Below, piece by piece: positions 37,466-49,639 of a DNA stretch of 64,000 nucleotides. Below the pieces are notes generated by a model. The model saw only the letters and a list, made by a program, of their open reading frames with translations, was not told the origin of the DNA and ran no database searches. How positions within the stretch are numbered: the stretch's first letter is position 1; each line of letters begins with the position of its first letter. The stretch comes from Formicarius rufipectus (lineage: Eukaryota > Chordata > Aves > Passeriformes > Formicariidae), in the NCBI GenBank assembly GCA_013399695.1, contig VXAU01001826.1:1460736-1524735 (forward strand), written 5' to 3'. The position numbers were made by a program, and so were the translations under genes.

Positions 37466-40129
37466 ATCTCGTTTCCATTTAGTGCACTTTACAAATGTGC
37501 TGTAGGCTCAGTTTATAGTAAGAACACATTTTATCTGACAAATGATAACTGATGCAATATGATTTAAAAATCTCCCCCAGCATGCAGAAATTAAAATCCT
37601 CTCCCTAAGGACATTCCTCAAAACATAACACAGAGCCTTCATCCTCATTTAAGGCATTTTGTGTGAAAAATGACAATGAGCCATAAAATCTGGAGGGACA
37701 TGATTAGTGAACACTAACATATGCTCAAAATGTGCGGAGGTTGTCAATTGCACTTCAAGCCAGGGAAGTGAGTTTCTTGATCTTGTCCGGATGGAGGGCA
37801 ATTTAAAGTGATGTTGCTAACAGAGTAGTTAGGCCCCGAAAGCCTGTTTTCAAAATAGCAACAGGAGATCCAGCAGCCAACAATATGAAGGTGCCAGTAT
37901 GTTTTCTTTGTAAATGTATGTCTTATTACTTCTTCAGTACCCTGGCATGCTCTTTTCTTAAAATGGATGAGAATAATTGTCTCTAGCATTATTACTATTA
38001 TGTATAAAAATGCCATGAGAAGGAGATAAAGGTTGCCTACTCTGAGACTCAGAAGTTAGAAAATAATGGGATTACTGTTGCCTTGACAACATTTCTCTTT
38101 ATTTTCTCCGGCTCCAGTTTCATTCTTGAAAATGCCTAAATCACCTTGCTGAAACTCTATCAAATAATTAAATAAAAGATTCAGTTGTGGGGAGACACAT
38201 GGCATCAAAAACTCCCTCTCTCCTTTCCCCAGAGTCTGACAAAATTCTAACGAGCTGTAAAACAGGGTTTTACAATGAGAAAGATGAGGTATTGCCACAC
38301 ACCTTACTGGCACTTGTAGCTCCATCCGCACTTTCCCCTTCAGTTTAATTTATTTTGCACACACCTGAAGACCACATTTAGTGTGCATCCCTTTGTGCTG
38401 CAGGAGGTAAGACCATGTAAGCAACAGCACAGGAGCCTCAGTTTTTTTCAGCTACCCAAGGAGAGTGGGCTTCCCACCCTAGTAAAGTGACAACTGGGTG
38501 GGACTGAAGCAGGATGAAATGATGCTGGAGTCAATGCTTTGGTGTTTCTAGCACTATTCATCATTCTTGGTTGACCCATGTTCAACCCAAATTGATGTGC
38601 CTGGCAAACAGAGAGAGAGACTCTGAAGAGCCTTGGAAAGTCTGCAGAGATCTTGAGCCGTGTGGGTAGGTGACAGTGCCTGGTGATGTCCAGTTCATCA
38701 TCTCTAGATGAACTCTGAATGAAGTCAGGCAAGAGACTGATAAATGGCCCTGCCTTGTCAACACTGGAGTCATTAATGCTGTTATCATCCAGCAAATGGG
38801 AACACGAAAGAATCTGTATTCCTGCCCTCTCCAAATCCAGAGAGCAACTATGAACAGGAGTTATGGAGGTGGCAGTGTTTGCTCATACAGCTTACATACT
38901 CCTGCAAAGAAGCTCTATGTTTGGTTTGTAACCAAAGAGTCTTCAGAGATGACTATAAAACGTTATGCCATGGTTCATTTTTCAGACTACTTGAATTTAT
39001 GATGAGGTTTCTTTCAAAGAAGGTACAGAACATTTCAGCACACACTGGCATGGTTAAAATAAGAACAAACCACTGACCTGGTGCAAAGCCCAGAAATACT
39101 GTTATGCTCCTTTTCTCATCTCTGAGCAAACAGGCCACCCAAAAATGTAAGGTAAAATAACATGCATAGCAGTTGGAAATGGACCCAGCTGATCAGCACA
39201 GTCTGTGACAAATGATCTGACAGCACTGTGAGAGGAAGGAGAACTGTGGTTTATTCAAAAACTGAGTTCTCTGGGGGAAAAAATCATCACTGTATTTGCA
39301 TTTAGTGACATGTATTTTTAAACCAAAACAATTACAGCTGCACTAATTTTTCTTCCTTTTCTTTTGCTTGGAGCACAGTCAGTCCTTCCTGGATGCTTGG
39401 GATTCCTGCTGAATGCCTCTCTGACTCAAATCAGGGCCTCCTGGCACCTCCTCCATTTGCCTCTGTGCACAGCCAGCATTGTTAGTGGTGTTTCAGCAGC
39501 ACAGAGACTGGCTGATCGGGCCTATCAACTCCTGTTCTGCAATCTGTACTCAGTTAAGGGATACCAATAATTGACCCCACAGGTTCTAACTGTTATGTTC
39601 GTGAAAATTGTCTAAAATCACTGGCAAAGTTACTCATGACTGACTCACATAAGGTGAGTGTGTGGCTTATTCCTGTATTGGGAGTGCTGGGTGATGTGTC
39701 TCTCTGAGCTCAGACTGAGGATCAAGATATTCTGGTTCAAAAGCATCTGATCAATCAGATATTTTGTTAATTTGTCAACCTCAATATCCTACAAGAGGTG
39801 TTTACTTTCAAGGGAGGAAATCTAAAGGCATTTGATATGTCTTATATCTACAGCTCTGAACCAAACTCCTTTTGCCCAGGGGCTTTAAGTTTTAAAATCT
39901 AAAAGATTTGGATGCGTTATTCATGGGTGTAAGAAAATGAAACACTGTATTTTGCACTGGTCACTATCTGTCCCCAACCTCTGCCCCTCTCATGGACTCA
40001 TGTCAGAAGAAGACCATATTCTTTCCAAGCAAAACATTCAAGAGTGCTCTTCTCTTTCTGAAATACCTTATTTATAAATATGGGAGTGTTAGGAAATGAG
40101 CAGTATATTGAAGTTGGGCAGTAACTTGT
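37466..40129. other. Unique sequence, no gene recognised
   Basis: No supported gene. A minus-strand frame of 128 codons (38448-38834) has no recognisable motif. The stretch 37640-38050 is repeat-free and even in complexity, but nothing specific can be said of it. Confidence 0.5.
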
Positions 40130-40690
40130 GTAATACAGGGAAACAACCTCAATAAAGAAGTCCAGCAAAAGAACTGGCCTATAAATTGATGATTAATAAA
40201 TTTGGAATAACAGCTATTTGTCTAGGAACACTAACAGCTGATATAAAATGGAACTGATTCAAAACTCCCCAAATACATTAATGCACTGCTCTGCATTTTA
40301 ATGCAGAGAGATGGATGATTGATCCTGCTGGCCAAAACCCAATTGCTCCCACAAAGGAGAGTGATCTGCAGCTGGATTACCTCTGATGTTGTTATTCCAT
40401 ATTCCTTTCAACACAGTGACAATTTTGAAAGTATAATGCAGTTTGGTCATGCATGACAACAATTTTTGCAACAGAGTAATGTGAAAATTCTAAATCATAC
40501 TGGAAATTTGAAAGGAAAATCCATTTGATTAGGATATATAACCTGGTAAATTCTCTCTCTGTTGTATTTCATGTCAATAAAAGCTCCTCTTGATTTGATT
40601 TGTGTGTAGTGAATCTTCACCGGAAAGATTACAGGAAGTTTTGCTGCAGAATTGAAGCTGAGAAAGGTAGCAGATTTATAAGGGTGAATA
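40130..40690. promoter_or_regulatory. Possible conserved non-coding element
   Basis: A repeat-free, evenly complex stretch is rich in TAAT/ATTA cores. It contains a small hairpin: arms 'ctctgcat' (40289-40296) and 'atgcagag' (40301-40308) with a 4-nt TTTA loop. Its texture resembles vertebrate developmental enhancers. This is inference only. Confidence 0.2.
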
Positions 40691-40974
40691 AGCATGTTTA
40701 ACTAGCATATTATTGAAAAGATAGTTGGTTTTCCTGAAAATACTTTTCTCAACCATGACTTCTGTCAGGGAGAACAGTAGCACTGAATGTCATCACAAAC
40801 ACTGTGTACGAGGAGGGGAGGGGAAAAAATGACCTGGTTAAAATTTAGGCAGGAAACCAGGTGTCACTTGCTGCTCTTCTGAAGTAAAAATGATAAGACC
40901 TTGATGTGTAGACAGTAAACAGGGCCTTGGTTTTATGTCTCATCCAAGCATCAACACCTCAAACTGTGCAGTCA

Positions 40975-41141
40975 GACACAGAATTACAGAATCACAGAAC
41001 ATGCCGTGTTGGAAGAGACCCAAAAGGATCATCAAGTTCAACTGGCCCTACACAGGATCATCCTCAAGAGTCACACCATGTGCCTGAGAATATCACTGAT
41101 ATGCTTCTTGAACTCTGTCAGGCTGGGTGCTGTGACCACAT
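40975..41141 (-). mobile_element. CR1 3' end fragment, minus strand
   Basis: 'acacagaattacagaatcac' tail units begin at 40975, followed by the CR1 3' UTR ('gaagagacccaaaaggatca', 'catgtgcctgaga'). Similarity stops near 'ggtgctgtgaccaca' at about 41140. The copy is about 165 bp, heavily 5'-truncated, and of the same subfamily as the copy at 25695. No coding sequence survives except a few terminal codons. Confidence 0.92.
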
Positions 41142-43115
41142 TTCAATATTGAAGGAATTTGGAAACAATTACCCATCTATAGTTAAGTCAAATGGCAATC
41201 CTGTTTCACAGTCTGTTACCAGTTGTACCCTGATTATTATCATAACTGAATAGGTGACGCTGGCTGGTCTTTGAACTCCCAGCTCTTTGTTACTCTTTCC
41301 TAGCTAAGAGGCAGTTACCTGACATTTAATCACTCTTAGTGTGGCTAAGAGCAAAGTCATGCAAACTTAAATTGCTGCTGAAGGTTTGCTTGTTTGATTT
41401 TTCCTCGCAGGTGCAAGAAGTGTTTGTAGTCAGTTGTGCCTGTCATCTGAGTGGAAGTAAACACCTGAGAAGCAGTTGGGAGCAGATTTTAAGTCTCTTT
41501 TCCACTGCCTTGTCCATGTGACTGCTCCATATTCCCATCATTGTAAGGTCAGTGAGGATAGATCAGACAACCACTGTCTACTGCACTTTGCATGGAGTGT
41601 AGGAAGTGCTGTAGGCACCATCACCTGCAGCAGGGAGATTCTCGGGGAGACTGCCCCTTCTTGCTTTCAAAACCTTTCGTTGAGGGCACATCTGGACTGC
41701 CACCACCATTTGGGCTGTGGGAGTTTGGAGGTCAGACTGGACCAGGAGTGCAGCCTGTGTGCTGCCCAGGGGTACCTGGGTGGTCCCCACTCACTCCCTG
41801 GGAAGATGAACTGTTGTGGAGTCACCAGCCCCATGGCTGGCAGAGGGTCTGTGTTGAAGTGTGATTCTGAGCAGAGAGGCAAGGGTGTTTTATGAGTCAG
41901 ACAGGCTCTTCCCATCTTCTGCAAGAAAAGCTGCAAGCTTAGAAACTCCGTGTTCTGGTGGTGGTTGGCAGACAGAGATATGCTTCCCCTGGGAAGGCAG
42001 GTAGGATCAACAGATAGAATCACCCAACAGGTGTGGTCACACACAAAAGAGAATAACTCCAAACATGAAAAGCAAATGTTCGTTCATAGTTATCTAGGGT
42101 CCCAAAAAATATTGGAATAGAGTGAGCCATTAATTTAGTTATGAGGTTTAGCTTCCTGGAAGTTATTTCAAGGATTTCTTGTACATTTACAGGAAGAACC
42201 CTCTTCCAATATGCATAGTGTTTTTGCTGCAGGGTGCAGTGTGTCTTACGTCCATTAGTCTTTTACTATCAGGAATCTTCAAGTACCTAATTCTGCTCTG
42301 ACATCTGATTTCTTTAACAAAAATATACAAGTATACATCTCACCTGCATCTGAGTAACAAACCTTGTTCAACTGTCAACAAAGGAATTGTGATAACCTAC
42401 AAGAAAGTGTAGATTACATCATTTGCTTTACAGAAATTTAAGTACAAACCGAAATTCCCAGATAAATTCAAGTAGATTCTTATTTTTGTCACAGGAACCA
42501 AAGTTCTGAAGGCTGTCAAGGCCAATTAGGTGGTTATTGACTTCAGAGCACTTTGAATTGGTGCAACAAAGAGCACCATAGCTAAAGTGGTCCAAGTCAC
42601 CTCTTCTGCCTGCATGGGTTCAACATTCATATGCAGTCCTCTGAAAAGCCAAGTTTAGATTTGCTCTCATTTACTCCTGGGTGAAGGCAAGACCACAATG
42701 TATTTATTTTTAGATGCCATACCGCCACATTAATACAAAATTTCATTTCAAGCAAGCATATGGAAGAGGAAGTGGAGTGCTCTGCCAAACACACTGGAGT
42801 TTCTTGCCATTTATCTGCAATCTGAGAGAAGAAATAATCCATTTTATGTTTTATTGTGTTTGATTGGCATCTTGTCTGTGATGGAAAAATAATTAAAAAA
42901 AATTCTAGTTTCAGGTCACAAAACCTATGAATAAAAGGTGTTCATGTACACTGTCTAGGCCAGGTAACACAACCCCATGCAGATATCCACACAAGAAAAC
43001 ACTTCAGATTTTAATTACTATATGAATAAATATGGTGATTACAGAAAAAATCAATAAAATATTAATCAGAAAAAGCAAGGCAGTAGGTGGCCAAAGACAT
43101 CAACAAGGCATCAAC
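41142..43115. other. Unique sequence, no gene recognised
   Basis: A relatively G+C-rich patch at 41590-41860 is open in several frames on both strands (139 codons plus, 131 codons minus). This pattern indicates composition rather than coding. No family is recognised. Confidence 0.5.
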
Positions 43116-43142
43116 AAGATGTCTGTACAACACAGACATCTT
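43116..43142. repeat. Perfect 11-bp stem hairpin
   Basis: Left arm 'aagatgtctgt' (43116-43126), loop ACAAC, right arm 'acagacatctt' (43132-43142). The left side overlaps a short tandem duplication 'catcaacaag' (x2) just upstream. There is no T run or other terminator context, and the function is unknown. Confidence 0.8.
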
Positions 43143-43465
43143 TCTGCAAACAGGAGGAGCATGCTCTTGCTATCACTAGATATACTATGTCACTGAAACA
43201 GCCCAAGTCAGCAAAGTGTCACCGTGAAAAGCTGTTAAATTGTAAAGCAAGAATAGGTACATTTTCTATTGAGCACACATAGGGACTGACTGGTCCTGCT
43301 TCCCTTCTGGAAACACATTTTCCAGGCAGGTCAATGGAATTTTTTTTCTGCCTGAGGTGGCAGATTGAAGTCATTGAGGGTACCACATCACATCACACCA
43401 AACCAAACCAGAATTTATGCTTCTTCTCACTGCATTTTAATGTGATAAAAAAGACTCACAGCTTT

Positions 43466-43491
43466 CCCCCCCCCCTTTTTTTTTTTTTTTT
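43466..43491. repeat. C(10)T(16) homopurine/homopyrimidine tract
   Basis: Ten C residues run directly into sixteen T residues. A similar composite tract is found at 45584-45606. These sites are prone to replication slippage. Confidence 0.92.
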
Positions 43492-45583
43492 CTGTTTGCC
43501 TTTGGAAAAATCAGAAATATCAAAAGAATCCATGCTCTTGTAGTGTCTCCTAGACCTTCTGTGCAGATTGGTTGTTTGTCTTATTCTTTTCCACTGTCTT
43601 CTTCTTTTCCACTGCCCTGGTTGTTGTTTGAGTGCTTCCAAAATCCATCTGTGGTTGCAGAAACAAATATCAAAACTGTACCTGACCTAGCCAAATAAAA
43701 TACGTAGTTTCTTACTTCACAATCAGACACAGAGCCAGCAGTCTTGATTTAGTTACCATAGCCATTTAGCTGCCTGACAAGCCAAACTTACTCATCAGTG
43801 ACAAGCCAAGCACACTTATCAGCATTCTGCAGTCCAGGACTGGGACCTGCTCAGAAACCAGGTTTCTCAGCACAAGTTGGACCCTTTGGTGCCCTCTTAT
43901 CACCCTGGGTACAAACTGTTAAATCATTCTTCTGGAAATATCTCCCTGGTAGTATTTTGACACTTAGGCCCTTTCCTCTGCTGTGTTTTGGAGAGGTGTG
44001 GAATCCAGAGCAAGACAGGCTTTGTTTTTTCACGTGACATGAACACTCCTCCCATTTCCCTTTGCAGATCTCTTTGCAGGATATGTTTTGATTGCACCCT
44101 CACTCACTTTGGTTCAAGCAGAGTCATTAATTTCCTGACTGTACGTGACCACAGCGTGGCTGTTGTTGGTGGTGTAAATCTTCAGTCTTCAGCTGAACTA
44201 AAGATCAGTCCATCGTATTTGATATGCTGTGCTAATGGGACATGGCTGTTCTGAGATTTCTGACTTTCAGAGAAGCAAACAATCTGTGCCTTTAACACTA
44301 ACTCATTAAGATCATGGCTCCATGTTTCTTTTTAAATACAGATGTTATTAAATGTTCAGCTCTAGACTGCTTCTAAAAATACATTTTCTGTTCCTTCTGT
44401 ATACAAAATTGACTAATATATCCTCCTGAGTCTGCTTTTGCTCAAGCAGGAAAGGTTGCTCTGATGTCAGCTGCAGGGGTGAGATGTAATATGGATAGCT
44501 GTGAAATCCCCTCTGGCAGTTACAATCAAAGCGAAACTATCCTTCCAATCCAGGAAAGTCTCCTCACATACAGGCTTCTACTGTTTTGTAATTGTAACTG
44601 CTAAATCCGAGCACTTCAGACAGATACTTGAGAGAGATACAAATTCTTTCCTGGAAGCTTTTAAAATTCAGAATATAAAAGAGATATCCCCATGAGAATG
44701 CAGCCAAGAGAGATGATAGGAAAAGAATTGTCCTACCAAAGGCAAATGAAATCCAAAATAAGAGAAAGTCTGGAGGAAGGCAGTTTGTAAGTGCCCCTTG
44801 TTTCCACTGGTGCCTGGGAGAACTATAAGGTGTGTTTGTGAGGAAGGGGAGTGAATGGAACAAGAATACCATTGCATTAGGACACCTCTGAGGAAATCTG
44901 ACAAGCACTGTGTTCCCATTATATTTGTCCCTGTGATATATGTCCAGAGAGGATACAGAAAACAGAAGAGAACATGATGACAGTAAGTGGAGTTTTCAAA
45001 AAATGTTGGGAATAATTACTGTGACTTACTACCTGGGTGCTTCATGGTATCTATTTAGCACAAAGTCTTAGGTGTTTTCGTCCTGCTTGAGCAATGCCTA
45101 CAAACTAGCTTTTTTTTGGAGTGTGGAACCCTACTGCACTGTGTAAACAAGCCATATTCATCTGAATGCAAAGCCCAGCTACAGTTTCAATTTCTGTAAA
45201 TTATGAAGGATATTAATGATGAACTCACCTGCAAGCTGGAACAGAGACCAATTCATCCATGTATCAATTCATGCATGGTTTATCTTCATGCCTTCTAGAA
45301 AAAAAGCAAAAAATTAAAATGGTTGCACTAAGCTATAGAACTTGAAAGTGGTGGTTGAAAGGGAAGTGTCATTCTCTGATGGAAGACTGGCAGATGAAGC
45401 TGTGGTCTGTATTTTAACCCTTTTTATAATTTGCATCACTTTAAATCCTTCTTAGCTATGTGTGACCAAAGTAGGAAAAAAATTATATTGCTATTTTATT
45501 ACTTTAAGGTTGTTTGTTTTTTCAATATTTTTTTTCCTCACTGACATGAAATACAGAGCCAGAAAAAGATGCTTTATTTCCCT
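43492..45583. other. Unique sequence, no gene recognised
   Basis: No supported gene or transposon. Minus-strand open runs around 44564-44919 show no signature. Confidence 0.5.
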
Positions 45584-45606
45584 CCCCCCCCCCCCCCTTT
45601 TTTTTT
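45584..45606. repeat. C(14)T(9) homopolymer tract
   Basis: Fourteen C residues are followed by nine T residues, the second C(n)T(n) composite within about 2 kb. Confidence 0.92.
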
Positions 45607-48600
45607 AAAATATTTTTCACAACATAGATAACAGAAATAAGTCATTCGCAGGGTCTGGGAATGTGACCAAGTAGCTTTGATAAAATGCTGTTAGAGATTT
45701 TAGATAGAAAAGGATGTTCAAGTTTCCTAAAAAACAAGAAACTAAAGAAAGGAGAAAGAAAAATATATAATCCCTTGCAATCTTCAGCCATTCAAGGTGC
45801 AAGAATGACACAATTTTCTTCAGTGTGTAGGCAAGTAAACCATAGTCCTGGACTCCCATTGTCTTTGATGATAAAAAGTAGCTAATGATAACATGAAAGG
45901 CATTTTTTAATCTTGGGGAGCTTTCAGGAAACAAAATATCACATGCACAGACTGAGCATACAGGCAGTTTCTTGAATCATGAACTCTGTATCTGTAAGCT
46001 TGAACAAAAATAAATCCAACTTACATAAAAGCAAACCGCGTAAGGGATCTGTTGCTTATTCTTCCAGCTTCTATTTTAATTAGCTCATGCAGACACCTAG
46101 TACATGGTATGCTGCTTGTTGTCAAGGGTGCCTTAGTCATCTGCCATTTTTGTACGTTTTTTATTGGTTACTGCTAAGGGAAAGGAAAGCTCTGTAGTGG
46201 TTGTATGTAAGCAAAATAACTCCAGTACAATGTTGTGATAAGCTGTGCTTTTATCCAGCTTCATCTTTGCCACCCCCATGTCATTAAGTTCTTTACCTTG
46301 GCTGAAAGTTTTAAGTACAGCATTAATAGTATCTACTTTCATGTACACAGTTTTTACTCACAGGTTGACTCTCAATGTAACTCTGTTTATTCCAGGAGTA
46401 ATACACCTGAGGTTGTTTTAACCCATTATGTCAAGGTATAATGTTAAACTCTTGTTCAAATCATAATCAATTTGCAAAATTTTATTTTCAAAACTGAATT
46501 AAAGATGAAATTTGTTTACAAAGGAAAAAGAGGAGTAAACTCAGCTTTAAAGACAAAGATATATCCCTCTGCTCCTTGTGCCCCCTTTCCTTTTTTTTTT
46601 TTTTCTTTTGTAATATATTCTGATAAAAGCTGAGAAAATAGGGTTGAACTTGATTGAGAAATGCACATGGACCTCTCCGTCCTTGCTGCCCTGAGGAACA
46701 AAGCACTCTCACAAGCCCTGTCTTTGTCAATATTTGAAATGGAAGTCTCTCATGCCAGTTAAGTAAAATTTTTTTTGCTGAAAAGCCCAGAACAGCTTTT
46801 CAAAATGCTAGCTGTCCACTCTGAATGCATGTACAGATTTTTGATAGACAAGGAACACAACACCTCTTTTCATTTAACCTAGGAAATGTGTATAAACAGG
46901 CTATGTGCCTACAGATGATTCAATTTTATCACTCTTGTGAATGGTAGAAGTGACACAATGGCAGCCTTTCCTTTCTCAGCAGTGTGGCTTGCAGTCGTAG
47001 GTGTCTGTAAACACTCTTCAAAACCATCACTCTGTAATTGTAATGGTACAAAGAAAAATATCAACCTCCCCAAACACCGGATAAAGTCAACTAAAAAAAT
47101 TCCACTTCCCCCGTTAGCCTTTTTTCCTCAACATACAGAAGAAAAAAATCAGTTCAATCCTAAAGTAAGTAGTTTTGCATATTTCTCAGTATTAGAAAGA
47201 GAAAATAAAATGCCTGAAGAGAAGAAAATCTGAACACTAAACCTTTGATCCTGGATTTGAAGATAATCTATGCAATTAGCAGTGCTTTTGTCACAAAGGA
47301 AAGAGTCACAGGAAGAAAGGATGGCACACTGCACAGTTATCAGGGTAAGATTTAGAAAATGGTGCTTCAATCATTAACAGTGCAAAAATCCCTCCTCAAG
47401 AGTAACAAAGGACATGAAAATAAAAAAAGAAAGGAGAACAGCATCAAACAAACAGGCAAACAGTTCTATACAATTCCCTCCATGTTGTCTCACCAGAGGC
47501 AAAATTTAATGCCAGCACATCAGGGAGGCTATTTTCAAAGAAGGGGCTTCCCAGTGTGTAGGAGCCATTATAAGGATGTCAACATGGCTTCATACTGTAT
47601 TTTGGTTTCATATGAGAGGTTGCTTACAGACCAAGAGAGTGTTTGATGGCTACTTGATAATGCACATTCCGATAACCAAGTAGAACGTTTTTTGTTTGGC
47701 AGACTCAATGCATGCACTCAATGCTGTCAGAGAAGGAGGCAATTTAATGTACTTTTTCTGGTGGAACATGAACATCCACATGAAGAAAAACCCATGTGTA
47801 ATGATCCATGGGTATCAATAACATTTCCTTATGCTGAAAGAGTGTTTGCAGAAACAAAATCAGAGTTTTGCAAGAATAACCTTTGAGAAAATGTTGGGTG
47901 GAGTTGGAGCCTCTGCTTGTTCTGCTTTACAGTCACTGGTGCTTTTGTGTGTGGTTGGCAGGTGAAGTCTCAAGGCTCTGGGCTTAGACACATGTTGTGC
48001 ATTGATTTTTTTGCATTGATCCCTATGTAAGGATATTCTAAACCATCAAAAGCTTAAACTCATGTGGAAGACAGAAACATCCTCTCTAAAACCATCCTTT
48101 TTCTTCTCTTACTGATAATACAGGAATAATTATAAAAATATTTATAAGAATGCTGCAGATATGTACTGCTGGTAGCTCATCTCAGAAAGGCAGGGTTCTC
48201 ACAGGATGCCTGTGACTCCCTTTCAGTGCACACTTATTTGAAGCTATTTTTCCTTCTCGAACAGGGAAATGCTTGTCAAGATTGTTTGCAGCTTAAAGTT
48301 GAGCGAAAAAGTAACCCAGTTTGGAGGATTTCCAGCAATGCAGTCTATGACTGTAATTTTTTTTCTCTTGGGAGTCAGGAATGGAAGAGGGTAAATTTTC
48401 TATGGCCTTTTTTTTTTTTCTTTTAATTTTAATTTCAGATTGTGCAGTGATTGACTTTTCTGAGGTTGGGTAATGGGCAGACAAAACTATGCACTGAGGC
48501 TGCATCTTGTCTAGCAGAGCTTCTTTCCTTAGTTGACAGCATAATTCAGGCCGGTGCATGTCTGATGCCAGCGACTTTCTGTATTGTACTTATAACATGA

Positions 48601-49504
48601 CACAGCTTACCAACAAAGGCTCTGTGATCCCCTATGCAATACTATGAAACTAAGGAATTCTGCAGTTTAAGATTTTCTGACAATTCTCTGCTGCTACTAT
48701 AATGAGGATTGGCTTTTCTAGCAGAGGTTATGGGATGCATGGAGTAGGAAGAAATAAACTCCAGGTTTCCGGAGGCAAGTTAGGGTGCCCAGACATGACA
48801 ATCCTCAAATGAATTCAAACTGTTCAAAGCATATTTAGACATATATTCACCGTTCAGCTAAAGAACTGAAGTGTGCCTCCCGTGGCACTCCTTACATACT
48901 GGTGAAACCATAGAGGCTTGAGGTTAGCAGGGTTATTTATGCATTCTGAATATTCAAAAATAAATAAAGTAGATGATATTTGAAATTTCACTGATGTTTA
49001 TCATAACTCTGAGTTTCCTGGATTTAAGAGTTATTTTTGGATAACTGGACCAGTCTGAAGTAGGCTTTGTGAGCTACAATATTAATCATTATAGGAAATC
49101 TAAAATAACATTTGGAGCATCTTTGGGGGTTTTATTGGTTGTTGGTTTGGTTTGGTTTTGAATCTGTTTTCTTGATGTACTTTTTATTTGTTTTCTTCTA
49201 TAATTTGCTTAATTGAAATTTCAGTTTTAATTCTTTGGAAAATTAAAAGTGCGTTTTTCAGTTGCAAAGAGATGCAACAAGCTTTTCTCTGCTTACCCAT
49301 CATACCCACTGTATTGCTCCTCAATGAGGCAATATAGAAACTAGATAAGCCATTTGATGATGGTTTCAACAAATCATGGAAAGGTTTTCTGCTTTCTGAA
49401 ATGCAGTTTGAGCTGTGGAATTAACTGAATCACACACAGATTTGCCAGAGGCATGGGTATGTCTTGGCTACAGCTGGAGAGATTGTACATGATGAAGTGT
49501 TAAA
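45607..49504. other. Unique sequence, no gene recognised
   Basis: A+T-rich DNA with T runs at about 46590-46604 and 48409-48420 and a small TTGG/TTTG patch at about 49136-49160. Short open runs have no family resemblance. Confidence 0.55.
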
Positions 49505-49639
49505 AAAAACGTGTGGATGTGGCATCTAGGGACATTGTTTAGTGATAACATATATGGGGATGCTGGGTAAACAGTTGGATTTGATGACCTTAGAGATCTT
49601 TTCCAACCTTAGAAATTCCATGCTTCTGTGATTCTATGT
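49505..49639 (+). mobile_element. CR1 3' end fragment, plus strand
   Basis: 'cgtgtggatgtggcatctag' opens the recognisable part, followed by 'ggacattgtttagtgataac', 'cagttggatttgatgacctt' and 'gatcttttccaacctt'. It ends in 'ttctgtgattctatg' tail units at about 49624-49638. It matches the last third of the plus-strand copy at 26174 and is heavily 5'-truncated. Confidence 0.92.

Noticed and set aside
41476..42062. Overlapping 139-codon plus and 131-codon minus frames
   Set aside because: They shadow each other in a G+C-rich patch with no motif. Neither shows coding evidence.
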